Shown: piece after piece, positions 7,394-14,265 of the stretch
Position numbering within the stretch: the first letter of the stretch is position 1
Layout of the letters: every line of letters begins with the position of its first letter
Assembly (NCBI GenBank): GCA_913053665.1
Contig: CAJXGR010000008.1
Coordinates: 1 to 24,001 of the forward strand
Source of the DNA: an uncultured Spirochaetia bacterium
Lineage (GTDB): Bacteria > Spirochaetota > UBA6919
Direction of reading: 5' to 3'
DNA: 24,001 nt
Translations under genes and position numbers: made by a program
Notes under the pieces: generated by a model
Databases searched by the model: none
Told to the model about the DNA's origin: nothing
What the model saw: only the letters and a program-made list of their open reading frames with translations

Positions 7394-8053
7394 ATGAAAC
7401 ACCCTTCAGTCCCGATCACTCGACCCGTTAAGGTATCTCTTTTAGGTTGTGACTCAAGCTATGGACAATATTTGATAGATATACTATCCAGTGAAGAGCT
7501 TGTCTGGCTTTATGGGAACTTTGATTCAGGAATGCACTTCCTTAAAAACCTTGAGTCACCCTTTAAACCGGATGTGTGCCTGATCCATAGCCCACTCAGT
7601 GACCTTTCAGATATGGAATGCGCCAAACTTGTCAAGTCAAAAGCCAAGGATATTCATATCATTTTTATTTCGGAGGAGCCAACCCTATTATCACTGGCTG
7701 AGGCAAGAAGTCTACAGATTGACTTCATTGAAAGGGGGACTCGGATGGAAGAACTGATCGGTCATCTTGTTGTCAACACCAGTCAGAAGAAAGAACAGAT
7801 CATCTCTTTGAATTGCGAGAACGATGAAGCCATCGACTTTTTGCAATTGGCCAACCAACTCAAAATCATCAATTCGAGGATTGAAACATTGTCTGAGAAC
7901 CAGATGAAAGTCCTTAGACTGAAAAGGTCGGGGAAGTCTATTAATGAGATCTCTTCCACCCTGGATATGAGCTTTGAAACTACCCGAACCCATCTTAGAC
8001 GGGGGGTCAACAAGCTCAATATACCCAATATCTGGGATTACATCCATGTTTAA
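7394..8053 (+). CDS. LuxR-type regulator with a degenerate receiver domain
   Basis: A 219-residue predicted DNA-binding regulator. The N-terminal part (about 12-128) has the strand-helix rhythm of a response-regulator receiver, but the residue at the phospho-acceptor position is His: PDVCLIH ends at H65 where PDVVLLD would have Asp. The paired acidic residues of the first loop are reduced to D20, and the conserved lysine is not evident. Residues about 163-210 form a GerE/LuxR helix-turn-helix (LSENQMKVLRLKRSGKSINE). It is therefore probably phosphorylation-independent. I start at the ATG at 7394 because GGAG lies six bases upstream; a TTG at 7382 is in frame but overlaps that site. No histidine kinase is adjacent. 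It is divergent from the lipoprotein gene and convergent with the symporter gene; targets are unknown. Confidence 0.85.
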   Translation: MKHPSVPITRPVKVSLLGCDSSYGQYLIDILSSEELVWLYGNFDSGMHFLKNLESPFKPDVCLIHSPLSDLSDMECAKLVKSKAKDIHIIFISEEPTLLSLAEARSLQIDFIERGTRMEELIGHLVVNTSQKKEQIISLNCENDEAIDFLQLANQLKIINSRIETLSENQMKVLRLKRSGKSINEISSTLDMSFETTRTHLRRGVNKLNIPNIWDYIHV

Positions 8054-8106
8054 GCCGATCAGATCATGAAATAGAAGTCTGGGCCACTTAATAGATCAAA
8101 TCACTT

Positions 8107-9666
8107 TTACGAATCATTCTTCTGAAAATGAGATATCACTACAGAGCCTACAGCATCGCCTTCCACATTGATAGCCGTACGAAACATATCCAGTATGCGA
8201 TCCACTGCCAGGATGATAACAATCCCCGAAGTGGGTAATCCAACAGTTGATAAGACAATGGTCATTGTGACGAGTCCCGCACTGGGGATAGCCGCCGCTC
8301 CAATGGCCGCTATAGACGCTGTTATAAAAATTGTAATTTGCTGAACCAGACTTAGATCGATTCCCAGGAAGTTAGCGATAAAGATCACTGCCACAGCCTC
8401 ATAAAGAGCGGTACCATCCATATTCATGGTAGCCCCCAAAGGCAATACAAAGTCTGTGACACGTTTGGAGAGGCCAAGATTTATCTGGGTGGCCTTGAAT
8501 GTCAGGGGCAATGTTCCCGCTGATGTGCTGGTTGAAAAAGCGGTGAGGAGTGCTGACCGCATTCCTTTAAAGAACTGAAGGGGACTCATCTTGCCAATGA
8601 ACCATAATATCAAGGGTAAGACAATCAATCCATGAATAAAGAGGCCTCCCAAGACTGTAGCCATATATTTACCAACGTTTTGGGCTAGTTGACTTAACTG
8701 TTCAGGGTTGTCTGCATTTTCGCCAATTATCTTGGTAATGAGGGATAAAACACCAATAGGGGCTGTCTTGATGACCAGATCAACTATTTTAAACATCACA
8801 TCGTTGAATCCACCCATGAAGCGGATGATGGGTTCTCCCTTGGGCCCTATGACCGTTGAAAAGGCTCCAAACAGGAGAGCAAAGAAAATGATCCCTAAAG
8901 CGTTTCCTTCACTGAGCGCCTGGAAGGGGTTGACCAGCATCTTTTTGATTAATCCGATAAAGGCTCCCCCAAGACCGATCTTTGTCTGGATAGTCGATAT
9001 GGTTTTTTTGACGTCCGAGTCAGTGATTTCAATGGCCCTTGCCTTCATTGTGGCGATCACTCTAAGGATTTTAACATGATTCTTTACGTATGAGACTATT
9101 GCCAGGACTTTTTGTTCAGCATCTTTAGAGGGTAAGGTAGCATATTGTTTCAATAAATCAGTCTTAAGCTCATGGATGACGCGTTTTTGGGCTTCTTCGT
9201 TGATTCCAGGCCAACTGGGTTTTGCCTGATAACGGAGTAAAATGTTCTTAGTGATTTCATTTTGTTTTGCGATGGACTCAAGAATAATGTTATTATCCTT
9301 GAGCCGACCAGCGGCATATCTATAGTGTTCTGTGTTTAACTTGATTTTAGCGCCCTCTGGTTTACTGACATCAAACATGATATTCACCATAATAACACCG
9401 ATGAGCACAGCGATAAAGGTAGTCGACAAGTAATAGATGCTCGTCTGTTTGCCTAATGAGCCAAGCTTTCTCACATCTCCCAGGCTGGTGATCCCTACGA
9501 ATATGGATGTCAGGATTAGAGGGGCGATAAGCATCTTCAGGGCGGCTACAAAAAGATCTCCTATAAAGCCTGAATCCTTAGCAAGCTGTGAAGGGAGTAC
9601 GAATCCCAGGATGATACCTAGAAGGATTCCTGTAAATATCTGGTTATGAAGCTTTTTATACCACAT
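8107..9666 (-). CDS. Sodium-coupled glutamate/dicarboxylate symporter (DAACS/GltP family) with a large insertion
   Basis: A 519-residue inner-membrane importer of acidic amino acids or C4-dicarboxylates, driven by sodium or protons. Core signatures are intact: the serine-rich hairpin TSTSAGTLP (379-387), NMDGT (415-419), IPSAGLVTMTIV (460-471) and DRILDMFRTAIN (489-500). The aspartate and arginine of the last motif (D493, R496) match the positions that bind the substrate amino and side-chain carboxyl groups in GltPh, which favours an acidic substrate. The family is usually about 400-450 residues. The excess is a soluble, charged, helical segment at about 105-230, between the third and fourth transmembrane regions. 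An AGAGGA Shine-Dalgarno sequence precedes the ATG, and a consensus promoter lies at 9715-9743. It is not adjacent to any sensor kinase. Confidence 0.92.
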   Translation of the reverse strand: MWYKKLHNQIFTGILLGIILGFVLPSQLAKDSGFIGDLFVAALKMLIAPLILTSIFVGITSLGDVRKLGSLGKQTSIYYLSTTFIAVLIGVIMVNIMFDVSKPEGAKIKLNTEHYRYAAGRLKDNNIILESIAKQNEITKNILLRYQAKPSWPGINEEAQKRVIHELKTDLLKQYATLPSKDAEQKVLAIVSYVKNHVKILRVIATMKARAIEITDSDVKKTISTIQTKIGLGGAFIGLIKKMLVNPFQALSEGNALGIIFFALLFGAFSTVIGPKGEPIIRFMGGFNDVMFKIVDLVIKTAPIGVLSLITKIIGENADNPEQLSQLAQNVGKYMATVLGGLFIHGLIVLPLILWFIGKMSPLQFFKGMRSALLTAFSTSTSAGTLPLTFKATQINLGLSKRVTDFVLPLGATMNMDGTALYEAVAVIFIANFLGIDLSLVQQITIFITASIAAIGAAAIPSAGLVTMTIVLSTVGLPTSGIVIILAVDRILDMFRTAINVEGDAVGSVVISHFQKNDS

Positions 9667-9714
9667 GGCATCCTCTTTTCTAGTGAGACAATCTATTTTG
9701 GTTTATCCAAAGGT

Positions 9715-9743
9715 ATTATAGCAAAACAGTGCCCTATTGTCAA
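9715..9743 (-). promoter_or_regulatory. Consensus sigma-70 promoter of the symporter gene
   Basis: Read on the minus strand: perfect TTGACA (9738-9743), a 17-base spacer and perfect TATAAT (9715-9720), with TGC directly before the -10 as an extended element. Initiation near 9708 gives a leader of about 42 bases to the ATG at 9666. Strong constitutive transcription is expected unless a repressor acts here. Confidence 0.88.
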
Positions 9744-9854
9744 AATTATCTTACATTTATTTAATGAATGTTTTGGTACTGTTCTACTAAACTTTTGGGG
9801 AATGATAAAGTATGTCTCTAATATTCTTTTCAGTAAAGGCTTCATAAGCAAATG

Positions 9855-9909
9855 TCTAATAGGACACCACCTAAGAATTACAAACTATCTGTTTAAGTGA
9901 CCTATTAGA
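9855..9909. repeat. 13-bp inverted repeat around a 29-base spacer
   Basis: TCTAATAGGACAC (9855-9867) and GTGACCTATTAGA (9897-9909) are inverted copies with one mismatch. The element lies about 40 bases past the pirin-like stop, in the gap before the symporter promoter. No T-run follows on either strand, so it is not a classical intrinsic terminator. It could be a weak bidirectional terminator, a protein site or a remnant of a small element. Confidence 0.55.
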
Positions 9910-9946
9910 TTGCCATAGGACTGAATGATTGGGCCTAGGTCATCCT

Positions 9947-10657
9947 TTAAGCTTTCATGGGTACGTCAATCACCAGGATCTTTGAGTCCTCCAATACCTT
10001 GATGTCAATACTTTGGTAATCTTCGATCCCTAAAGCATCTCGTGGGTTCAAGGTTTCACCATCTACTTCTATCTGCCCGTCAATCAGGAATATATAGACC
10101 CCGTTTTGGGCTTTCTTACTCTCATAAGCGAACTTCTGACCTTTATCCATTTTACCTAATGAAAAATAGACGTCCTGATTAACCCATAAGGCCGTATCAC
10201 CTGTTGGAGAAACGACGGTAGTTAGTTCATTCTTGTTTTGAAGGCCCGAGAAGTCCTTTTGGTCATATCGGGGCTTAATATCCCTTTCCTTTGGGAGGAC
10301 CCAGATCTGCAGGAAATTAACAAGGTCTTCATCCGATGAGTTGTACTCTGAGTGAGTCAATCCGGTCCCTGCGGACATGATCTGCACTTCTCCTGACTTG
10401 ATTATCTCTGTGTGACCCATGCTATCCTTATGTTCCAGGGCACCAGAGAGGGGGATGCTTACTACTTCCATATTATCATGAGAGTGGGTTCCAAAACCCA
10501 TTCCAGGCTGAACCACATCGTCATTCAACACTCGTAGCAGTCCAAATTGCATTCTCTCTGGATTATAATAATTGGCGAAACTAAAGGTGTGATAGCTTTT
10601 GAGCCATCCATGATCAGCCAGACCCCTTGTATCAGCTCTGTGACGGGTTTTTTTCAT
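9947..10657 (-). CDS. Pirin-family bicupin (YhhW-like, quercetin dioxygenase-like)
   Basis: A 236-residue cytoplasmic metal-binding cupin protein of the pirin family, close in length to E. coli YhhW. The N-terminal cupin carries the expected metal ligands: H58 and H60 in GTHSHDNMEV, then H102 and E104 in GTGLTHSEYN. The C-terminal cupin (about 150-236) lacks a full ligand set, as is usual in this subgroup. YhhW-like proteins show quercetinase activity in vitro, but the physiological substrate is generally unknown. A very strong AGGAGGT Shine-Dalgarno sequence lies seven bases before the ATG. It follows the AraC-type gene on the same strand after 49 bases, so the regulator probably controls or shares its transcript. 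Confidence 0.92.
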   Translation of the reverse strand: MKKTRHRADTRGLADHGWLKSYHTFSFANYYNPERMQFGLLRVLNDDVVQPGMGFGTHSHDNMEVVSIPLSGALEHKDSMGHTEIIKSGEVQIMSAGTGLTHSEYNSSDEDLVNFLQIWVLPKERDIKPRYDQKDFSGLQNKNELTTVVSPTGDTALWVNQDVYFSLGKMDKGQKFAYESKKAQNGVYIFLIDGQIEVDGETLNPRDALGIEDYQSIDIKVLEDSKILVIDVPMKA

Positions 10658-10706
10658 GTCGAGACCTCCTAGTCGTTATGCTATGAATATAATAATGGAA
10701 GGTTTT

Positions 10707-11582
10707 TCAGGACATGGACGAATCAGAGTTTCTGATGGATGGTTTTCTGTAGAGGTCTCTGAACTTTTGTGGAGACAGACCCACTGACCGGGAGAAAAAG
10801 CGGCTAAAGTAGTAGGGATCATCATATCCCAGATTATCGGCTAGATCCTTAATGCTCAGTGGACTATGATATAAATACCGTTTCGCTTCCAGGACAATTC
10901 TCTCATGGATCATCTGGGTGGCGGTCTTTCCTGCAGCCTTTCTGACCATTTCGTTTAGACATTTCCCTGTAACGTTAAGGATTTTGGCGTAGTCTGCAAC
11001 ACGATGTCTTGTTTTATAGTACTTTTCAATTAAGCGTTTAAAGTCAAAGAACGTCTCATTACTCTTGTCAAAGGTCATTGGGAGAGCATCGACCTGTGGG
11101 AGAATCTCCGATAATTTGAGTAAAAGTATTTTGACGTAACTCCTTAGCAATTCATCCCTCAGATTCGAGGGGGAGAGATATTCTTCATGGATTTTATCTA
11201 TAATAATCTTTAAGTAATCACTTGTCTGAGAACTGAGTTTAAAGCTAGAAGGTTTGGCAGACAGGTTAAAGAGAAAGTCGTATTGAGGTTTCAGGATGTG
11301 ATCCTCTCCCAGGCAAAAAAACTCATCCTTGAAGCAGAGTATAACACCTTCTAAAGGACTATTCAGTTCGATACTGTGCAATTGCCCAGGAGACAAGAAG
11401 AAAACAGTATTGTCCCCAAAGGGGTACACTTCAAAATCAACATGATGGACTCCCCGACCCTCTTGAATCCACAGGATAGAGTAATATGGAAGGGACTGGA
11501 CGGGGGTATACCGATCATCCTTTAAGGGATGACTTAATTTTGTGAGTAGAAAAGCATCTTGTGGGTTTAGATCATTCGACAT
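10707..11582 (-). CDS. AraC-family transcriptional regulator with N-terminal cupin sensor
   Basis: 291 residues. The N-terminal half (about 25-105) has cupin-like strands typical of AraC ligand-binding domains (SILWIQEGRGVHHVDFE, then FFLSPGQLHSI). A helical linker follows. The C-terminal domain has two helix-turn-helix units, about 195-215 and 243-264, and the family signature DLADNLGYDDPYYFSRFF plus GLSPQKFRDLYR. It is expected to bind a small effector and activate nearby genes, most plausibly the pirin-like gene 49 bases downstream. The ATG at 11582 has no recognisable Shine-Dalgarno sequence; the bases before it read CTTACCCCACC and follow a strong hairpin at 11593-11624. No better in-frame start is evident from residue conservation, so translation may be weak or leaderless. 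The effector is unknown. Confidence 0.9.
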   Translation of the reverse strand: MSNDLNPQDAFLLTKLSHPLKDDRYTPVQSLPYYSILWIQEGRGVHHVDFEVYPFGDNTVFFLSPGQLHSIELNSPLEGVILCFKDEFFCLGEDHILKPQYDFLFNLSAKPSSFKLSSQTSDYLKIIIDKIHEEYLSPSNLRDELLRSYVKILLLKLSEILPQVDALPMTFDKSNETFFDFKRLIEKYYKTRHRVADYAKILNVTGKCLNEMVRKAAGKTATQMIHERIVLEAKRYLYHSPLSIKDLADNLGYDDPYYFSRFFSRSVGLSPQKFRDLYRKPSIRNSDSSMS

Positions 11583-11592
11583 GGTGGGGTAA

Positions 11593-11624
11593 GCCGGAGC
11601 GTCTTTTCACAAAGAGACTCCGGC
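11593..11624. terminator. Strong hairpin between the exported-protein gene and the AraC-type gene
   Basis: GCCGGAG (11593-11599) pairs with CTCCGGC (11618-11624). After a two-base internal mismatch, TCTTT pairs with AAAGA around a TCAC loop. On the minus strand it lies 24 bases after the stop of the exported-protein gene and about 10 bases before the AraC-type ATG. No T-run follows (CTTACCCC), so termination may be inefficient; attenuation or masking of the AraC translation start is an alternative. Confidence 0.55.
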
Positions 11625-11648
11625 AAATGGAATAATCATAAAGACGTA

Positions 11649-12452
11649 TCACTTGGAAGAACCAGTGATGGCACGCATGGAATGGCTGATCTCAAGCTTC
11701 ACCTTTTCGTTGAACCCTCTTTTGCGTGTTCGGATGAGGACGAAAAAGGACTTCTCACTCTTTAGATAGCCTACAGCCTTTACCAGTGCCCAGCATAGAT
11801 ATTGATCGTTTAAGTGAGTCTTATCCAATTTGGTATTAATAATATTAACAATTGTATCTTTGCGTAGTAGGTTATATCGTTTATACTTCCCTCCGTCTTT
11901 ACCGCCTGAAGCACCCTGGCCGCCTTCAGCAAATAACTTTCCAAGGGTCATGGCGGCGATTCCCTGACATCGTTCTTCGGGATCTTCCCTTAGAATCAAG
12001 AGCAATGTCTTGATGAGAGCCAGCTTTTTATTGTTATCCACTGTGGGTTTTGTGGATATTAAGTAAGCGGCAGTCGCTCGGACCTTCCAGTTATCGGCAT
12101 GATCTCTCATTCTGTCTTGATAGCTCAGGTTTTTAATACTCTCCGCCAATCCGGTATTAAAGATTTTAAACACAAAAGGATCATTCAGTCCCTTATCAAT
12201 GGCCTTAAAAAGTATGTAGATCTTAATCTCAGGATCATCCACCGAGATATAGGTTTTATATAAGAACTCAGTGCTCTTACTGGCAAACTTCTCAACGTAC
12301 TTCTTGAAAAAAGCTGTGTCGGACAGTTCAAGGTCTTCCATAACGGCTTTATCTTCTTCGTCCACCTGATCTACAGGGGGTTTATCTTGAGTATATCCCG
12401 ATAGGGTACCTATTAAAAGGATGAAGATAAGGATAGACACGAACTTTTTCAT
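11649..12452 (-). CDS. Exported protein of unknown function, possible HEAT-like helical repeats
   Basis: 267 residues with a clear signal peptide (MKKF, then a hydrophobic run to about residue 18) and no lipobox cysteine, so probably periplasmic. After an acidic linker (24-45) the protein is nearly all helical. Segments such as NWKVRATAAYLIST, DPEERCQGIAAMTLGKLF and QYLCWALVKAVGYLKSEKSF have the alternating helix pairs and the Ala/Leu pattern of HEAT-type repeats, which often act as scaffolds. A Gly-rich break at about 179-188 interrupts this. A GGAGG Shine-Dalgarno sequence precedes the ATG. It sits 138 bases downstream of a small lipoprotein gene on the same strand, and the two could act together. 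I do not recognise a specific family. Confidence 0.75.
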   Translation of the reverse strand: MKKFVSILIFILLIGTLSGYTQDKPPVDQVDEEDKAVMEDLELSDTAFFKKYVEKFASKSTEFLYKTYISVDDPEIKIYILFKAIDKGLNDPFVFKIFNTGLAESIKNLSYQDRMRDHADNWKVRATAAYLISTKPTVDNNKKLALIKTLLLILREDPEERCQGIAAMTLGKLFAEGGQGASGGKDGGKYKRYNLLRKDTIVNIINTKLDKTHLNDQYLCWALVKAVGYLKSEKSFFVLIRTRKRGFNEKVKLEISHSMRAITGSSK

Positions 12453-12590
12453 CTTAAAGCCTCCATTTATTATAAAACATAATTACTTGTCGATCATTGT
12501 GTATTGAGCCTTTAATTTCAGATTAAATAAATTGTAATTTTTTCTATCATGATAATGAGTGATACCATAAACTTAAAAAAGCCAAAGTAA

Positions 12591-12965
12591 TTACTGAGCA
12601 TCTTCTGGATGATCCAAATACAATTCTTTCATTTTGTCGTCCAAGGCTTTTTGTTTTTCGGGATTTTGAGCCAGTTCACTTTTTAATCTTCTATAAGAAG
12701 CTTCAATTTTAGCCTGCTCAGTGAATCCCTTTTCCTGGGCAAGGATATTGGCTTTCTTATTCTTTCCTTCCTTTGTCAGCTTCAAGATTTGGCTGTAGCG
12801 TTTGAGGAAATCCTCAAAGGATGGCTGGATGCTGTTGTCCAGATCGGATCTGTCAGTAGTGACAGAAGGAGAGGTTGTTTTATCCTTTATTTTAGTGCAT
12901 GAGCCTGTCAGAAGGATCATTAATGCAATTATGGGGATCATCAGGAAATGAGTCACTTTTTTCAC
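12591..12965 (-). CDS. Small lipoprotein of unknown function
   Basis: 124 residues starting at a GTG (12963-12965) preceded by a purine-rich AGGTAGG. The signal peptide ends with lipobox LTGSC, placing the lipidated Cys at 23, so the mature protein is anchored to a membrane facing the periplasm or cell surface. The mature part is polar and Lys/Glu-rich with two predicted helices (about 48-75 and 82-118), the second with coiled-coil-like spacing. No enzymatic motif is visible. The C-terminal helix resembles short helical extensions of many spirochaete lipoproteins but gives no specific assignment. It is divergent from the ribosomal operon and upstream of the exported helical protein. Confidence 0.75.
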   Translation of the reverse strand: MKKVTHFLMIPIIALMILLTGSCTKIKDKTTSPSVTTDRSDLDNSIQPSFEDFLKRYSQILKLTKEGKNKKANILAQEKGFTEQAKIEASYRRLKSELAQNPEKQKALDDKMKELYLDHPEDAQ

Positions 12966-13052
12966 AACCTACCTTGTTTCGTAGAATATAATAAAAAATT
13001 ACTTTTATTTTGCAAAAATGAGTTATTATCTAAAATACGATTGAATCACAAA

Positions 13053-13081
13053 TTGAAATATAAAATACTTGATATTATACA
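13053..13081 (+). promoter_or_regulatory. Candidate upstream promoter of the ribosomal protein operon
   Basis: TTGAAA (13053-13058), a 17-base spacer and TATACA (13076-13081), matching five and four of six consensus positions. It would give a leader of about 257 bases before rpsL. Confidence 0.35.
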
Positions 13082-13130
13082 AAGGAAGCTAAAGAACTAA
13101 TTAAAATTTAGCCAGAGGTTTAAAAAAAAG

Positions 13131-13159
13131 TAGACGTTTATAAACTCAATGATTATATT
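13131..13159 (+). promoter_or_regulatory. Candidate second promoter of the ribosomal protein operon
   Basis: TAGACG (13131-13136), a 17-base spacer and TATATT (13154-13159), matching four and five of six consensus positions. The A-run just upstream (13122-13129) could serve as an UP-like element. Initiation would fall at the beginning of the hairpin at 13160-13198. Confidence 0.35.
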
Positions 13160-13198
13160 AAAGGCCTGTTATAAAACGGTTATAGTAAGCAAGCCTTT
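13160..13198 (+). other. Imperfect hairpin in the rpsL leader
   Basis: AAAGGCCTG (13160-13168) and CAAGCCTTT (13190-13198) are inverted copies with one G-T-compatible mismatch around a 21-base loop. It is followed by A-rich rather than T-rich sequence, so it is not a terminator. It may stabilise the leader or bind a ribosomal protein; no known leader family is recognised. Confidence 0.35.
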
Positions 13199-13344
13199 CA
13201 ATTATAAAAAAAACATCCAATATCTGGCTTGATAGGCAGAGAGGGAGATGTTATCTTATTGTCTACGCATAGGTTAAGTTTTTTCAAGTTCTATTAGATC
13301 ATTGAAAGGTTCTATAAATCAACAAATTAGAAAGAAGTGTCATA

Positions 13345-13719
13345 ATGCCAACAATTAATCAGTTAGTGAAGTATGGAAGAAAAAAGATAACGAACAAGAC
13401 CACAGCGCCAGCATTACAGAACTGTCCAGCCAAACGAGGCGTATGTACCAGGGTGATGACCTTTACTCCCAAAAAACCTAACTCGGCCCTTAGAAAAGTG
13501 GCAAGAGTAAGGCTCACAAATGGAATAGAAGTAACCGCCTATATTCCTGGCATTGGTCATAACCTTCAAGAACACTCCGTTGTGCTCCTTAGAGGTGGAC
13601 GGGTAAAGGATTTGCCAGGTGTTCGCTATCACATTATCAGAGGTGCTTTGGATACTTTTGGGGTGACCGACCGTAAGAAAAGCCGTTCCAAATATGGAAC
13701 CAAACGGGCTAAGGCTTAA
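13345..13719 (+). CDS. rpsL: 30S ribosomal protein S12
   Basis: 124 residues, full length. S12 lies at the decoding centre of the small subunit and monitors codon-anticodon pairing. It begins with the typical MPTINQLV and carries TPKKPNSALRK at 41-51, with both lysines (K43, K44) of the streptomycin-sensitive form, and the RGGRVKDLPGVRYH loop. It is the first gene of the operon. A GAAAG-type ribosome binding site precedes the ATG. There is no rpoC immediately upstream, unlike many bacteria in which rpoBC leads into rpsL. Confidence 0.98.
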   Translation: MPTINQLVKYGRKKITNKTTAPALQNCPAKRGVCTRVMTFTPKKPNSALRKVARVRLTNGIEVTAYIPGIGHNLQEHSVVLLRGGRVKDLPGVRYHIIRGALDTFGVTDRKKSRSKYGTKRAKA

Positions 13720-13774
13720 ATAACATAAAACTACAATGATTTCCCCGCCTTTTGGGAAAATACAGGAAAACCTT

Positions 13775-14245
13775 ATGGGAAGAAGAAGAAAGGCCGCTGT
13801 GCGAACAGTAGCCCCTGATCCAGTGCATAATGACGTCATGATCTCTAAATTTATCAATAAAGTGATGTTGGGCGGCAAGAAAAGTATTGCCGAAAGGATT
13901 GTCTATACGGCCCTGGATAGGGCAGGCGAAAAATTGGATAAACCTCCCAAGGAGATATTCAGTCAGGTAATAGCGAACATCAGGCCGCTTGTAGAAGTAC
14001 GATCCCGTCGAGTGGGTGGGGCGACCTATCAGGTCCCTGTGGAAGTTCGACCGGTTCGCCAAACATCTCTGGCTATGAGATGGCTGGTTCGTGCAACCAG
14101 AGAGCGTAGTGAAAAAACAATGGTTGATAAACTCTCTAACGAAATGATGGATGCTTATAATAATACGGGTAAAACCATTAAGAAGCGTGAAGAGACTCAT
14201 AAAATGGCAGAGGCGAATAAAGCTTTTGCACACTTTAAGTGGTAA
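13775..14245 (+). CDS. rpsG: 30S ribosomal protein S7
   Basis: 156 residues. S7 nucleates assembly of the 16S rRNA 3' major domain and contacts the E-site tRNA. The frame is open from 13736, but the first 13 residues do not belong to the family. The conserved start MGRRRKAAVRTVAPDP begins at the ATG at 13775, preceded by AGGA. The core signatures VEVRSRRVGGATYQVPVEVR and the C-terminal AHFKW are present. It lies 55 bases after rpsL and 20 bases before fusA. Confidence 0.97.
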   Translation: MGRRRKAAVRTVAPDPVHNDVMISKFINKVMLGGKKSIAERIVYTALDRAGEKLDKPPKEIFSQVIANIRPLVEVRSRRVGGATYQVPVEVRPVRQTSLAMRWLVRATRERSEKTMVDKLSNEMMDAYNNTGKTIKKREETHKMAEANKAFAHFKW

Positions 14246-14265
14246 ATAATTAGGAGGGGATTTTA

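Larger units (their letters stand above)
12966..13344. other. AT-rich leader and promoter region of the str-S10-spc operon
   Basis: 379 bases without a gene, separating the divergent lipoprotein gene from rpsL. It contains two plausible plus-strand promoters (13053-13081 and 13131-13159) and an imperfect hairpin at 13160-13198. The rest is A/T runs. No rpoC end, tRNA or other RNA gene is visible. Confidence 0.55.

Noticed and set aside
9646..9900. Plus-strand open frame of 84 codons between the symporter and pirin-like genes
   Set aside because: It overlaps the symporter start and its consensus promoter on the other strand, has no ribosome binding site and no recognisable protein features.
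12469..12474. TATAAT on the minus strand just upstream of the exported helical protein gene
   Set aside because: Initiation from it would fall on the Shine-Dalgarno sequence, and no -35 element lies at the right distance.
13414..14233. Minus-strand open frames of 154 and 174 codons opposite rpsL and rpsG
   Set aside because: Antisense shadows of highly conserved ribosomal protein genes.
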